Source: Aurelia coerulea
Lineage: Eukaryota; Cnidaria; Scyphozoa; Semaeostomeae; Ulmaridae
Reading direction: 5' to 3'
Length of the DNA stretch: 64,000 bases
NCBI GenBank assembly: GCA_039566865.1
Contig: CM076954.1
Location: 11,060,001 to 11,124,000 of the forward strand
Shown: in pieces, positions 1 to 10,185 of the stretch
Layout of the letters: the number at the start of each line of letters is the position of its first letter
Numbering within the stretch: the first letter of the stretch is position 1
Translations under genes and position numbers: made by a program
The notes under the pieces: model-generated
What the model saw: the letters and a program-made list of their open reading frames with translations, nothing else
The model's database searches: none
Told to the model about the DNA's origin: nothing

Positions 1-623
1 AAATGATCCCGCTACGCTTGTTAAGGTATATATACAGCAATATAAACACAAAACTCAGTATCAGAATTCCTTAAACATGTATTTATTATAAATCTAAAAC
101 GTTTTTGAACCTAAATTATGTGAAAAATAGCCTCTACCTCTCCTCTTTTGCTGCCTCTTTCCGTTCTGAATAAAAGTAGCCGAGTCCAACGACCATGCTC
201 GTAAGTCTCAGAGAGAATACATAATGTCCACATTCCCAACTGAACCGGAGACAAAAACAACATGAATAGTTTGCTTTTAGAGAAGCTAACTCACCAACAG
301 CATATTCCAGTCATATTGCTCCTCAAAAACCATACAATCTATACTCCATAGTTTCCAGAAAGACAATTGATGTTAAGCCTTGCACCAGGGATCCTATTCC
401 TTAAAGGGGGAGGGGGGGGGGTTGGTTTTTGTAATGACATATCTATGTACAAAACGAAATAATATAATAAAATAAAAGATAGTAGAATAAAATTTCCTAC
501 CAGTCAGTGGTAGATGGCATTTCCTCCATCTGAATGGCCAGGTTACTTGACCGCCGCCTGGTACTCGGCGTTCCCTCAGAATCACTGACAATATGTACAT
601 TATTTACATTTATGTGTAGTTGT
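1..623. other. Flank of the P-element remnant, no gene seen
   Basis: AT-rich sequence lying downstream (in the minus-strand sense) of the P-element-like reading frame. It probably includes that element's 3' untranslated end. It contains a purine run with a long G tract near 402-421. The small open frames here have no recognisable motif, and no inverted terminal repeat of a P element could be identified. Confidence 0.4.
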
Positions 624-2129
624 CTATTCATTATAAAATAAAATTGTTTTAGTTAGTTTGTTTCTTCTTGATGGATTATTTCTCTTTATTATTCTTTCAG
701 TATATACCTTTCCAAATTGATGAAAGAAAAGAGTCAAATAATTGCTCACAATAAGTTTGATCAGAACTGTGATATGGTCATCTCTCAAGTGGCTATCTAA
801 AATATGGTTCTCCATTGAATGAGCCTGTATGGATGAGAATGTATTATTCCTTGTCTCTTGAAGAACTGAAGATGTTATTGCTGATGTAACAGAATTTGGA
901 AAGGATGTCCATTTACACAGCTCTTTTCTGGCAAGTTTGTCTACACATGATACAACCTTGAACACTGACTGAGATGGAACAATCAAATTCCCATACCTTT
1001 TACATGAAAGAAGTGAGAGATTACTTTGATAACCATGATTACCGACATCATCAGAATTATGATATAATGCCTCAGCACAATCAGATATCCTGCTATGTAA
1101 TGCAGAACATCAGAACGCCATATATTTGATGACAGAAGAAGATTTGAAACTGAAGAGTCCACTTTACCTGGCCCTACTTCAGTTTCTTCCTCAACGAGCT
1201 GCACACAATTGGCAGTTTTAGGTGCTTCAATCTTATTTTTCAAGAGAAGTGACCTTAGTGCATACTTGAATTGAAGTGCTGTTGGGTTATTATTCCAACC
1301 AAAGCGACTGCGGATCTTTGAAAAGTACATCTCAAGAGTGTCTTGTGAAAAACGATATGTAAGCACATACTCAAATGGAGATTCCATTCTTTCTAAGAGA
1401 TTCTTACTTATGGCAAGTATGGAAAGAGCTGAAACATAGAAGCCAATGACAAATGCTTTTCGTGGGCCCTTGATAAGAGGAATCCCAGCTGTGTCCTTGA
1501 GAGACTTCAGAAACTCAATTCCATCCTTCAAGCTACTTTCAGTGTCAAAGTAGTTATTCAGATTAATTGGCTTTTTGGTGTGTTTGCCAAATTTGCTTTT
1601 AGAGTTTAGCATATCAAATAGATTGTTCATTAACAAAATAAAATCACTGGTTGGTTTGCTGTCTTTGAACTCTTTCAATTTCAAATTTCTCAGAAAAGTT
1701 ATTGCTGCAGAGACTGAATGGCTATATGTTTGAGCAGCAACGCTAACTTTCATCTTGTGATTTTGCCATTTTACATGTTTGGTTTTAAGTTTATTTCCAA
1801 GATGGAGAATATCTTTTTGCTGAGCACGATAAAGGGCAAGGACATACTCCCAGGATATTCTCTCACCTGTTGGTGTACAAAATATTTTCATGTCGCTGAA
1901 AGCATTTCTTGCCAGTTTAAGCATATGGCAGATATCAAATATAACATAAATTTTTTTACCAATTTGGCATGGATGGGGAAATGATCCTTCAAGCTTCTTT
2001 ATGTTGCACCCAAGCTTTTCAGCCATTCCAATATTTTTTGGTGCACCATCAAAAACAACAGCATGGGGAACAGAACCGATTTCACTTAACATCTTGATGG
2101 ATTCATTAATTAGCTGACAAATGATATCA
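624..2129 (-). pseudogene. P-element/THAP9-like transposase remnant
   Basis: Two overlapping minus-strand frames (2218-983 and 986-624) together cover the catalytic and C-terminal part of a P-element-type DNA transposase, the family that includes animal THAP9. Seen in the sequence: a DGAPKNIGMAEKLG segment, a FDICHMLKLARN segment typical of the RNase H-like core, and the family's C-terminal block QDTLEMYFSKIRSRFGWNNN followed by NPTALQFKYALR. The second frame continues with PSQSVFKVV and LDSHLRDDHITVLIKLIV, also family-typical. The frame changes near 1095, shortly after the IAGYL segment, so one frameshift breaks the gene. The N-terminal THAP domain and upstream part are missing: at about 2130 the sequence changes to an antisense Penelope terminal repeat, and the first 28 or so codons of the 411-codon frame are that repeat read backwards. 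This is a dead, truncated transposon copy. A host-recruited gene that later decayed cannot be excluded. Confidence 0.82.
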
Positions 2130-2371
2130 GCCGACTTTAGCGGCTCTTTACTCTGAGCTTTCTTTGATCTTCCTCTTCCCACCTCTGGTAACATCCCATA
2201 TTTAACACCTTTTGTCACTCAGTGTGGTGGGCAGGATCCCACTTAGGCTATTATTGTTGTATTGTTTATGGATTTGAAGGTGTGTATTTAAGCTCTGTCT
2301 GATTATTGGAACAGTCATTACTGATGAAGGCTTACGCCGAAACGTTTAAAGAATGTGTTTTTTCTGAGTTG
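2130..2371 (+). mobile_element. PLE family A terminal repeat remnant
   Basis: This stretch matches, with many substitutions, the 3' terminal region of the PLE-A copies elsewhere in the window (for example 17130-17370). It includes the CCGACTTTAGCGGCTC start, the GGATCCC segment, and the CTGATGA...GAAACG hammerhead core. It ends at a (TA)n tract (2372-2392). It is the most diverged PLE-A terminus here and is fused to the P-element remnant. Confidence 0.75.
2313..2356 (+). ncRNA. Hammerhead ribozyme core, PLE-A type (copy 1)
   Basis: CTGATGA at 2321-2327 and GAAA at 2339-2342 are separated by a stem II hairpin (GGC/GCC). GAAA is followed by CG, a 2-nt self-complementary stem III, then UU, giving a GUU cleavage triplet. 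Flanking bases on both sides pair as an imperfect stem I. Confidence 0.6.
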
Positions 2372-2392
2372 ATATATATATATATATATATA

Positions 2393-3280
2393 GGCTCAGT
2401 GAGGGAAATGGGGGGACTGATAAGAAGGGATGTTCTCGTTGTGGTAAATCTCGTTGTCAAGTGTGTAATGTCATGAGTAATAGTGAACATTTTCATTCAA
2501 ACATAGATAGCCGGGAATATAGGATAAACTATTCGTTTAATTGTGACTCGTCAAATGTTGTGTATTTGTTGGAATGTACTGTTTGTGGTGTACAATATGT
2601 TGGCAGCACCTGCACGCCTTTTAGGCTTAGGTTTAACAATTACAAGGCGTGCAGTAATAAGTTTAATTCGGGGGCCTCAGTACCCCAGGCGGAATTCTTC
2701 AGGCATTTTACTGGAGAAGGCCACCACGGGTTTCTGAAGGATATTAGTATAAAGATAATCGATAGGCTAACGGGGGGGAATAGGATGCGGGAAAGCTTCT
2801 GGCAATATCGGCTGGATTGCTTTGCCCCTAAGGGATTAAACACTAGGCAGGTTGATACATAGATTTGATTTTTGTTTACATTTCGGTTGTTTGGTTGTTT
2901 TGATGTTTGCGCTCAGCTTTTCGTTAGGGTCACACGCTGTTTTTTAAGGATCTCTTTTCTGCCAATCCGCTTTTGGATCTTTCTATTGCTTGTTTTGTTA
3001 TTACACACATTTTTTCAGCTCCCGCGAGACAGACACCGCCGCCGACTTTAGCGGCTCTATACTCTGCGCTTTTTTTGATCTTCCTCTTGCCGCTTCTGGT
3101 AACATCCCTATTTTAACACCTTTTGCGATTTATTGTATTTAGCGGGATCCCGCTTGGGCTATTGTTTTATATTGTTTTTGAATTTCGAGATGTATATGTA
3201 TGCTCTGTCTGATTTTGAAAAGTCATTACTGATGAAGGCTTGCGTCGAAACGTTTAACGAATGTGTTTTTTCTTGAGTCT
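2393..3280 (+). mobile_element. PLE-A 5'-truncated copy with endonuclease fragment
   Basis: A short PLE-A copy that begins at a (TA)n tract and keeps only the C-terminal end of the polyprotein (2395-2862) plus the 3' terminal region. The coding part holds the cysteine cluster (CSRCGKSRCQVC) and the GIY-YIG endonuclease domain (NVVYLLECTVCGVQYVGST). It ends at codons for TRQVDT and a stop, as in the fuller copies. It has no reverse transcriptase. It ends in another (TA)n tract at 3281-3302. Confidence 0.85.
3221..3264 (+). ncRNA. Hammerhead ribozyme core, PLE-A type (copy 2)
   Basis: CTGATGA at 3229-3235 and GAAA at 3247-3250. Stem II is GGC/GUC with one G-U pair, stem III is the palindromic CG step, and the triplet is GUU. 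Stem I pairs the bases before the core with TAACGAATG after it, with mismatches. Confidence 0.6.
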
Positions 3281-3359
3281 ATATATATATATATATATAT
3301 ATTCTCATAAGCTCATTCGCAATATGTAATAAAAAAGATATATGTAGTCAAGAAAAACA

Positions 3360-3403
3360 CATTCTAGTAAACGTTTCGGCGTAAGCCTTCATCAGTAATA
3401 GCT
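3360..3403 (-). ncRNA. Hammerhead ribozyme core, PLE-A type (copy 3)
   Basis: On the minus strand, CTGATGA is at 3395-3389 and GAAA at 3377-3374. Stem II is GGC/GCC around a 4-nt loop, stem III is CG, and the triplet is GUU. Stem I includes CUA/UAG pairing across the core. Confidence 0.62.
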
Positions 3404-3767
3404 TTCCAAATTAGATGGAGCATACATATAAATCTTGAAATAACAATACAATATAAAAAACAATAGCCTGAGCGGGATCCTGATTATTACAATAAGTCAT
3501 AAAAGGTGCAAATGGGGGTGTAGCCAAAGGCGGCAATGGGAAGATCAAAGAAAGCGCAGAGTAAAGAGCTGCTAAAGTCAGCGGCGGTGTCTGTCTCACG
3601 GAAGCTAGAAAGAAAAAAACGTGTGAACTAACAAAACAAGCAATAGAAAGATCCAAGAGCGGGTTGGCAGAAAAGAGATCCCTAAAAAAACAGCGTGTGT
3701 CCCTAATGAAAAGCTGAGCGCAAAAATCAAAACAACCAAACAACCAAAGTGTAAACAAAACTCAAAT

Positions 3768-5568
3768 CTATGTATCAACCTGCCTAGTGTTTAATCCCTT
3801 AGGGGCAAAGCAATCCAGCCGATATTGCCAGAAGCTTTCCCGCATCCTATTTCCCCCCGTTAGCCTATCGATTATCTTAATACTAATATCCTTCAGAAAC
3901 CCGTGGTGGCCTTCTCCAGTAAAATGCCTGAAGAATTCCGCCTGGGGTACTGAGGCCCCCGAATTAAACTTATGACTGCACGCCTTGTAATTGTTAAAGC
4001 TAAGCCTAAACGGCGTGCAGGTGCTACCAACATATTGTACACCACAAACAGTACATTCCAACAAATACACAACATTTGACGAGTCACAATTAAACGAATA
4101 GTTTATCCTATATTCCCGGCTATCTATGTTTGAATGAAAATGTCCACTATTACTCATGACATTACACACTTGACAACGAGATTTACCACAACGAGAACAT
4201 CCCTTCTTATCAGTCCCCCCATTTCCCTCACTACTGAGCCTAGCCCTAACAAGTATATCCTTAAGGTTCTTACATCTCCTAAATGCTATTAAAGGTGGCT
4301 CAGGAAACACCGCCCTATGCTCCTCCGAGTTTGTGAGCATAGAATGGAGTCTCCTGGCAACCTTCCCCAAACTATTGAGTGCTGGATGGTATGTGGCAAC
4401 AAGTGGAACCCTTTCCCCCCTCCCTTGGTTATTGGTCCTATTTCCCGCATTTGCTAGAAGAGTTGTCCTATCCAACCTACGTACCCTATCTATTTGTTCG
4501 TTAACTAAAGTCTCTTCGTAGCCCCTTACCTTAAGCCATCCAGCTAACTCGCCTACCCTCTCCTGAAATTGGCGATCTTCCGAGCATATCCTACAAAACC
4601 TAAGAGCCTGACCATAGGGGATCGCCTTCTTCGTGTGCCAGGGGTGACAAGACTTCTTATGCAAGTACTGATGTGTGTCAGTTGGCTTGCAAAACAAGTC
4701 TGTCGAAAGGACTCCCCCCGCCCCCACGCTAACCTGAACATCTGAAAAACTAATACTATCCCGTGATTGCTCGCTAGTAAACTTAATGGTTTCGTGGCTA
4801 CTGTTGAGATGATTGATGAAAGACTTCAGCTTTTCCTCCCCGTGCATCCAGATAAAGAAAACATCATCAATGAATCTCATCCAGATGAGCGGCTTGTCAG
4901 GTGAAGCCTCCAACAACCTCTCTTCCAACCGGGTCATGAAGAGATTGGCATAGGCCGGAGCGAACTTCGTGCCTATAGCCGTGCCCAATTTCTGCCTATA
5001 AATCCTATCATTAAATTCAAAATAATTATTCTCCAAGACCAAGGACGCCAACCCCACTAGGGTATCAGTAGCCACGCCCGGGTTTTCCCTTCTATCCAGC
5101 GCCTCCCTGATGGCCTCTAAGCCCTCCCCGTGTGGAATGCTTGGATAGAGTCCCACAACATCAACTGTACACAACAAAGCCCCCTCTGGTATCCTACCTA
5201 GCTTACTTAGCCTAGACAAAAAGTGGTTAGTGTCCTTAACATATGACCTACTTTGGCTAACCAACGGGTTAAGGTGGTGGTCTAGATATTCTGAAATATG
5301 TTCTGTTATAGTACCACAATTGGAAATGACTGGTCGCCCCCTAACACTACTAAGACCCTTGTGGATCTTAGGCAATAAATAAAATCTACCTAACCTAGAA
5401 TCTTTAATTTCCAAATACTCAGTCACTTCCTCTAGACCGGGGTCCCCCTCCCTCAGTTCTTTCAACCTAGAATTAATGGTCTTACCCAAATCTACCGTGG
5501 GGTCCACCTCTATTTCTTCATAAACCTGCCTATCGTCTAATTGTCGGTTAGCCTCACTTATGTAATCA
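3768..5568 (-). pseudogene. PLE-A reverse transcriptase/GIY-YIG protein, N-truncated
   Basis: The frame is open for about 600 codons and encodes a Penelope-type polyprotein that would reverse-transcribe and nick DNA for retrotransposition. Domains in order: LLPKIHKG, typical of PLE reverse transcriptase; motif A in TVDVVGLYPSIPH; motif B in GTAIGTKFAPAYANLF; catalytic motif C as FIDD; a linker; a cysteine cluster CSRCGKSRCQVC; and a GIY-YIG endonuclease (VVYLLEC...VQYVGST). The frame is uninterrupted from the internal-deletion junction to the stop, but the N-terminal region found in copy 2 is absent and no natural start codon remains. It is therefore annotated as a broken copy. Confidence 0.85.
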
Positions 5569-5682
5569 CCCCTATTTGCACCTTTTATGACTTATTGTAA
5601 TAATCAGGATCCCGCTCAGGCTATTGTTTTTATATTGTATTGTTATTTCAAGATTTATATGTATGCTCCATCTAATTTGGAA

Positions 5683-5725
5683 GGCTATTACTGATGAAGG
5701 CTTGCGCCGAAACGTTTACTAGAAT
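5683..5725 (+). ncRNA. Hammerhead ribozyme core, PLE-A type (copy 4)
   Basis: CTGATGA at 5691-5697 and GAAA at 5709-5712. Stem II is GGC/GCC with loop UUGC, stem III is palindromic CG, and the triplet is GUU. It lies in the inverted terminal repeat of PLE-A copy 1, facing away from copy 3. Confidence 0.62.
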
Positions 5726-5784
5726 GTGTTTTTCTTGACTACATATATCTTTTTTATTACATATTGCGAATGAGCTTATGAGAA

Positions 5785-6119
5785 TATATATATATATATA
5801 TACATATATATCTCTCTATCTCATTATACTGTTCACTGAGGGAGTGCCTTGTTTACGCTTGCTCTTTTATATAAAATATTCAATAGATATATTCATGGGG
5901 ATTCTATATACATATTTATACTTCTGAACATAATAGATCAGCCTCACACCCCATGCTTCTTCCATTGCCCCCAATTCTCAGTGGAAAGGGAACAAAAGTT
6001 TGGACTCTGACCCCAATGAGTTCAGATGACCCTAGTGGCCTTTAATTGGAAGTGGAACTTAGTTTTCCTCCCCGTAAGGAACTAAAATGCAGGGAATTTC
6101 TTGTTCTCTGATCACTGTG
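5785..6119. other. Spacer beginning with (TA)n; no gene seen
   Basis: A (TA)n tract (5785-5810) is followed by AT-rich unique-looking sequence. No open frame with recognisable motifs and no RNA gene was seen. Confidence 0.4.
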
Positions 6120-6329
6120 ATTGGTCGAGAAGGTTCTCTGGGATCACGTTGATCACTTTGATCACATGGAATGCTGCGTTCATCATGTTATTGGTCGAGA
6201 AGGTCCTCTGGGATCACGTTGATCACTCTGATCAGATGGAATGCTGCGTTCATCATGTGATTGGTCGAGAAGGTCCTCTGGGATCACGTTGATCACTTTG
6301 ATCACATGGAATGCTGCGTTCATCATACA
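6120..6329. repeat. Three tandem copies of a 70-bp repeat
   Basis: The unit begins ATTGGTCGAGAAGGT and recurs at 6120, 6190 and 6260, a period of exactly 70 bp with few substitutions. Each unit contains palindromic GATCAC/GTGATC segments. Confidence 0.9.
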
Positions 6330-6551
6330 ATGTCCCACAGGATCCGTCTAGATGCTCCGTCGCCATAGAGTTCCCTTGACATTTGTAAAAGTGCACTTCC
6401 TGTAACATTCCTTCTAGGTTTTAGTTAAATTTTATTTAAATTCAAATTTTGCCAATCAGTAGCCTGGAGGTTGCTAAATAGGGGCGCTTTTGCGAAGGAA
6501 TGCATGCGTTTTGCATGCATGCGTTTTGCATAAAATGAGCTCTGTTTGTAA

Positions 6552-8357
6552 ACAAGTCAACAGAAAGCCAGACATGAACTGGTCAAAGGTGGATGGAGCG
6601 AGGCAGCAAAAAAGAACGAAAAAGAATCGCAAGACAAAACTTACATTTGCCCAGTGAAATGTTGTGAGAATCGAACTTTTTTCAGCAAGAGGGGCTGCAG
6701 AAAACATGTGGATACTAAGCACAGATGGTATTATTACTTTGATGAGAAACCAAGCGAGAAATTTATCGAAAAGGGCATCAAAGAACAACAAAGCAGCTCG
6801 GGGGCTTCAAAATGTGGAGATGGGCTGAAAAAGCGTGCAGATACAACAAAAAGGCCTTATTACCCAATATCCAGTGGAATTGGAAAGAAGTACATTGAGT
6901 GGCTTTGTGCTGTTTGCGGAGGGGGAATGTTAGAATCACAGGCGGCACAAAACGGAATACGAGTGATGAAGTTTCTGAAACATTGCAGTGAGGATGACGA
7001 GGAGGAGCTTACTGAAGAGCACATAGACTACTGTATTGGTTCTGCTCAAGACATTTGCAAGTTTATCGAACATATTGGAAAAGAATGGGGCCTAGGTAGC
7101 TCGGCGCAATTTGGATACCTACAAGCAATTACAGACCTAATTGATTTTCGCAAATCCAGTGGATTGTCGGCAACAGTGCTCGGGAATTTAGCAGTATCCG
7201 AGGTGTACATCAATAGAGGGAAAAGGGCTTTAGCACGACGAAAATTAACTGAGTGGTCAAAGAAACTTTCCGTTGAGGTTCTCGCTGCAACGAATCAGTG
7301 GGCGACGATGGACGAAATGGAGACAGTTATCCCGTATCATCTGCCACAATACAAGGTGACTCTATCAAACTGCAAGGGCTATCCATTGACGAGTGTCACT
7401 GCCGCCGACTTGGCTTTCGCTACTCGCTTTGTGGCCGTGTACCTGTTTACGAGAGTGAAGGGATCTCGGCCGATGACGTATCAATACTTGACAATAGGCA
7501 TGATGGAGAAAGCAAAGGAAAATGAGGGCTTCGTCGATCAAACAGAATTTAAAACTGCTCAACAGTATGCCTTTGATTCATTGATTTTCGACGAGACGAG
7601 CACTCGGATTATCGACGACTACATCATGCACATCAGACCGTTATTGAACCCACAATGTGACTATGTTCTCGTAACGAGGAGTGGTACGCAAATAAAGAAC
7701 TTCAGTATTCTTATGTCAAAGATTGTCTTCGCAGCCATTGGGAAATATGTTCACCCGACAAGATATCGACAAATATTGGAAACAGAGAGCTCACGAAAAC
7801 TCAGTGCGGAGGAGCAAGACATGGTTAGCCGGGATCAGAAACACAGTTCGCAAGTGGCGAGAACATACTATCAAAAACGAAGTTCCCGTGAAATTGCAAC
7901 GAGTGCAAAACGGGCGATGAAAAAACTACAAAACGGAGAAGTTGACAAAGAGTTGAAGAAATTAGCGTTTGCGAGCGATAGTTCATCGGACTGCGAAGAT
8001 GCTACAAAAAGTGGCGAAGACTCCTATGAAGTGGTTGACTGTGCTACTCAGGGAGATCCTTGTTCGACAAAGCAGATGGATCTGGGAAAGGATACACTTG
8101 ATAGTGATACAATTGATAGTCAGACTATCACATCGTACCAACCACCCGTGAGAAAAGCAAGCAAGAAACAAATGAAACCAATCGTCAGTGCAAGGGTGCC
8201 TTTCACCTCTGATGAGGACTATTTTTTAAGAAAATGTTTACGAATTTATGGATTCGGTAAATGGACGTGCATGCTGCGTGACCCGCGATTCAAGTTTCAC
8301 GAGAAAAGAACGCCAAACTCTCTCAAGAAACGCGCAGAAATTTTAACAAGAAGATGA
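6552..8357 (+). CDS. Crypton-like tyrosine recombinase with Myb-like tail
   Basis: A transposase of the tyrosine recombinase superfamily, closest by motif to metazoan Cryptons, which cut and rejoin DNA through a covalent phosphotyrosine. The frame is open from 6552, but no ATG occurs in it until 6927, so the true start (or an upstream exon) is unclear. Counting from GTG at 6654: a C2H2-like finger lies around residues 1-23 (CPVKCC just upstream, then CRKHVDTKH); the catalytic region has Arg near 272 (GSRPMTYQYLT), HPTR at 367-370, His 397 in KHSSQVARTYY, and candidate Tyr 405/406; an acidic low-complexity linker follows at about 435-490. The C-terminus (about 515-563) is a Myb/SANT-like segment, FTSDEDYFLRKCLRIYGFGK. 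About 600 residues fits the family. The frame is intact, so activity is possible. The neighbours are a tandem-repeat block and an oppositely oriented SF3-helicase gene. Confidence 0.8.
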   Translation, partial: TSQQKARHELVKGGWSEAAKKNEKESQDKTYICPVKCCENRTFFSKRGCRKHVDTKHRWYYYFDEKPSEKFIEKGIKEQQSSSGASKCGDGLKKRADTTKRPYYPISSGIGKKYIEWLCAVCGGGMLESQAAQNGIRVMKFLKHCSEDDEEELTEEHIDYCIGSAQDICKFIEHIGKEWGLGSSAQFGYLQAITDLIDFRKSSGLSATVLGNLAVSEVYINRGKRALARRKLTEWSKKLSVEVLAATNQWATMDEMETVIPYHLPQYKVTLSNCKGYPLTSVTAADLAFATRFVAVYLFTRVKGSRPMTYQYLTIGMMEKAKENEGFVDQTEFKTAQQYAFDSLIFDETSTRIIDDYIMHIRPLLNPQCDYVLVTRSGTQIKNFSILMSKIVFAAIGKYVHPTRYRQILETESSRKLSAEEQDMVSRDQKHSSQVARTYYQKRSSREIATSAKRAMKKLQNGEVDKELKKLAFASDSSSDCEDATKSGEDSYEVVDCATQGDPCSTKQMDLGKDTLDSDTIDSQTITSYQPPVRKASKKQMKPIVSARVPFTSDEDYFLRKCLRIYGFGKWTCMLRDPRFKFHEKRTPNSLKKRAEILTRR

Positions 8358-8454
8358 AACTTCATAAACTTTTGTAGCACTTCAAATTTTTTCAATGATG
8401 TCTTAATTAAATTGTCTATTAGATTGTCTAATTGTCTTAATTAGATTTGTTGTC

Positions 8455-9650
8455 TTAATTGTTGCTGTTGCTTCAGGGATACTTTGTCCTGTTGGACCTT
8501 TGGTGAATAAGAAGGAATAAGCGAGAACAACCGTGAATAAGGAGTGTACAACTGTGCACAAGGAAGCCTCATTTCGATCCAGCCTCAATCCGAAATCTCT
8601 TGGCCTTGTTAAGCCTTATTCATGCTGTGTTTACGGTTGTTCACATCTGTTACCCGTAGTTCATTGAGGTTTGAGTAAGAGAAAGGTTTTTAAGATGACA
8701 ACAACAGCAACTGGGTGTGACGTTTCATGATCCTCTTCTATTTGACGAAAATTTAACTTAACAGTTTCAAGGGGAATTTCTATTTTTGTTGCTGTTGCTT
8801 CAGGGATACTTTGTCCTGTTGGACCTTTGGTGAATAAGAAGGAATAAGCGAGAACAACCGTGAATAAGGAGTGTACAACTGTGCACAAGGAAGCCTCATT
8901 TCGATCCAGCCTCAATCCGAAATCTCTTGGCCTTGTTAAGCCTTATTCATGCTGTGTTTACGGTTGTTCACATCTGTTACCCGTAGTTCATTGAGGTTTG
9001 AGTAAGAGAAAGGTTTTTAAGATGACAACAACAGCAACTGGGTGTGACGTTTCATGATCCTCTTCTATTTGACGAAAATTTAACTTAACAGTTTCAAGGG
9101 GAATTTCTATTTTTGTTGCTGTTGCTTCAGGGATACTTTGTCCTGTTGGACCTTTGGTGAATAAGAAGGAATAAGCGAGAACAACCGTGAATAAGGAGTG
9201 TACAACTGTGCACAAGGAAGCCTCATTTCGATCCAGCCTCAATCCGAAATCTCTTGGCCTTGTTAAGCCTTATTCATGCTGTGTTTACGGTTGTTCACAT
9301 CTGTTACCCGTAGTTCATTGAGGTTTGAGTAAGAGAAAGGTTTTTAAGATGACAACAACAGCAACTGGGTGTGACGTTTCATGATCCTCTTCTATTTGAC
9401 GAAAATTTAACTTAGCAGTTTCAAGGGGAATTGCTATTGTTGTTGCTGTTGCTTCAGAGATTCTTTGTCCTGTTGGCCCTTTGGTGAATAAGAAGGAACA
9501 AGCGAGAATAACGGTGAATAAGGAGTGTACAGCTGTGCACAAGGAAGTCTCATTTCGGTCCAGTGTGTCAATCCGAAATCTCATAGCCTTGTTTAGCTTT
9601 ATTTACACGTTGTGTATTGTTTTTCACACTTATTACCCGTAATTCATTGA
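8455..9650. repeat. About four tandem copies of a 327-bp repeat
   Basis: A unit containing TTGCTGTTGCTTCAGGGATA, GAATAAG motifs and TTATTCATGCTGTGTTTAC repeats with a 327-bp period, as shown by identical features at 8588, 8915 and 9242. The first three copies are almost identical; the fourth (about 9440-9650) is diverged. The first copy is preceded by unrelated ATTAGATTGTCTAATT sequence. Open frames repeated once per unit on the minus strand are a by-product. A diverged copy of the unit lies at 11700-11935, in an intron of the SF3 gene. Confidence 0.92.
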
Positions 9651-9844
9651 ATTTTAGTGAGCGTGTTTGTGTTTATAAAAGATGAAATAAAGTCCTTGAA
9701 ATCATTGAAAGTTCTGTCTGTCGTGCTTCTATTCCATTTGGTAAGGCTGCCAATCATGATGTCATGTCGCAGTGTTCTAATAGGAGAAATGAAACGCAGA
9801 AATAACAACATTTTTGTCATGCAGTACAAGCACAATCCTACTTA

Positions 9845-10154
9845 TGTCTCGTTCAATTCTTACCCTGACCATCCCCCCCCGGGACACCCCCGGGCATTTG
9901 CATAACAAATTTTCCCGGCCCCCGGGCATTTGACCGTACATTTTTCCCCGGCCCCCGGGCATTTGAGTAGCATTTGGCAAGAACGAGAGCTTTTGCTTAT
10001 ACAGTGACTGGGAATATAGCATTTTTTCAGTGCCCGGCCCCCGGGCATTTGACCATCAATTTTTCCCCGGCCCCCGGGCATTTGAGCAAGGAATTTTTGT
10101 TGACCCCCGGGCTGCCCGGGGGGGGGATGGTCAGGGTAGGAATTGAACGCGACA
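9845..10154. mobile_element. 310-bp MITE with TTA duplications
   Basis: The ends are about 50-bp inverted repeats (outer bases TGTCTCGTTCAATT on the left; the right end reads as the reverse complement TGTCGCGTTCAATT). Both continue into CCTACCCTGACCATCC and C/G runs. It is flanked by TTA at 9842-9844 and 10155-10157. A 3-bp TWA target duplication is characteristic of PIF/Harbinger elements, so this is probably a non-autonomous Harbinger MITE. The interior has four copies of a CCCCCGGGCATTTGA motif. Confidence 0.75.
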
Positions 10155-10185
10155 TTATACTAACTATGGTTCATTCAGTTTAGTT

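Larger units (their letters stand above)
3303..5784 (-). mobile_element. PLE-A copy 1 with inverted terminal repeats
   Basis: A minus-strand PLE-A body is bracketed by inverted copies of the terminal repeat: 3303-3530 (minus) and 5568-5784 (plus), each about 220 bp. The element is internally deleted. At about 5568 the coding sequence jumps directly to the inverted terminal repeat, losing the N-terminal part of the polyprotein. Both outer ends sit on (TA)n tracts. Inverted and partly duplicated terminal repeats are a known feature of Penelope-like elements. Confidence 0.85.

Noticed and set aside
6120..6329. CRISPR-like array
   Set aside because: The three 70-bp units are directly adjacent with no unique spacers, in a eukaryotic genome.
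8403..9584. Four similar minus-strand ORFs (MRLDRNEASLCTVVHSLF) as a gene family
   Set aside because: Each is one per 327-bp tandem repeat, with changes that do not look codon-aware and no known domain.
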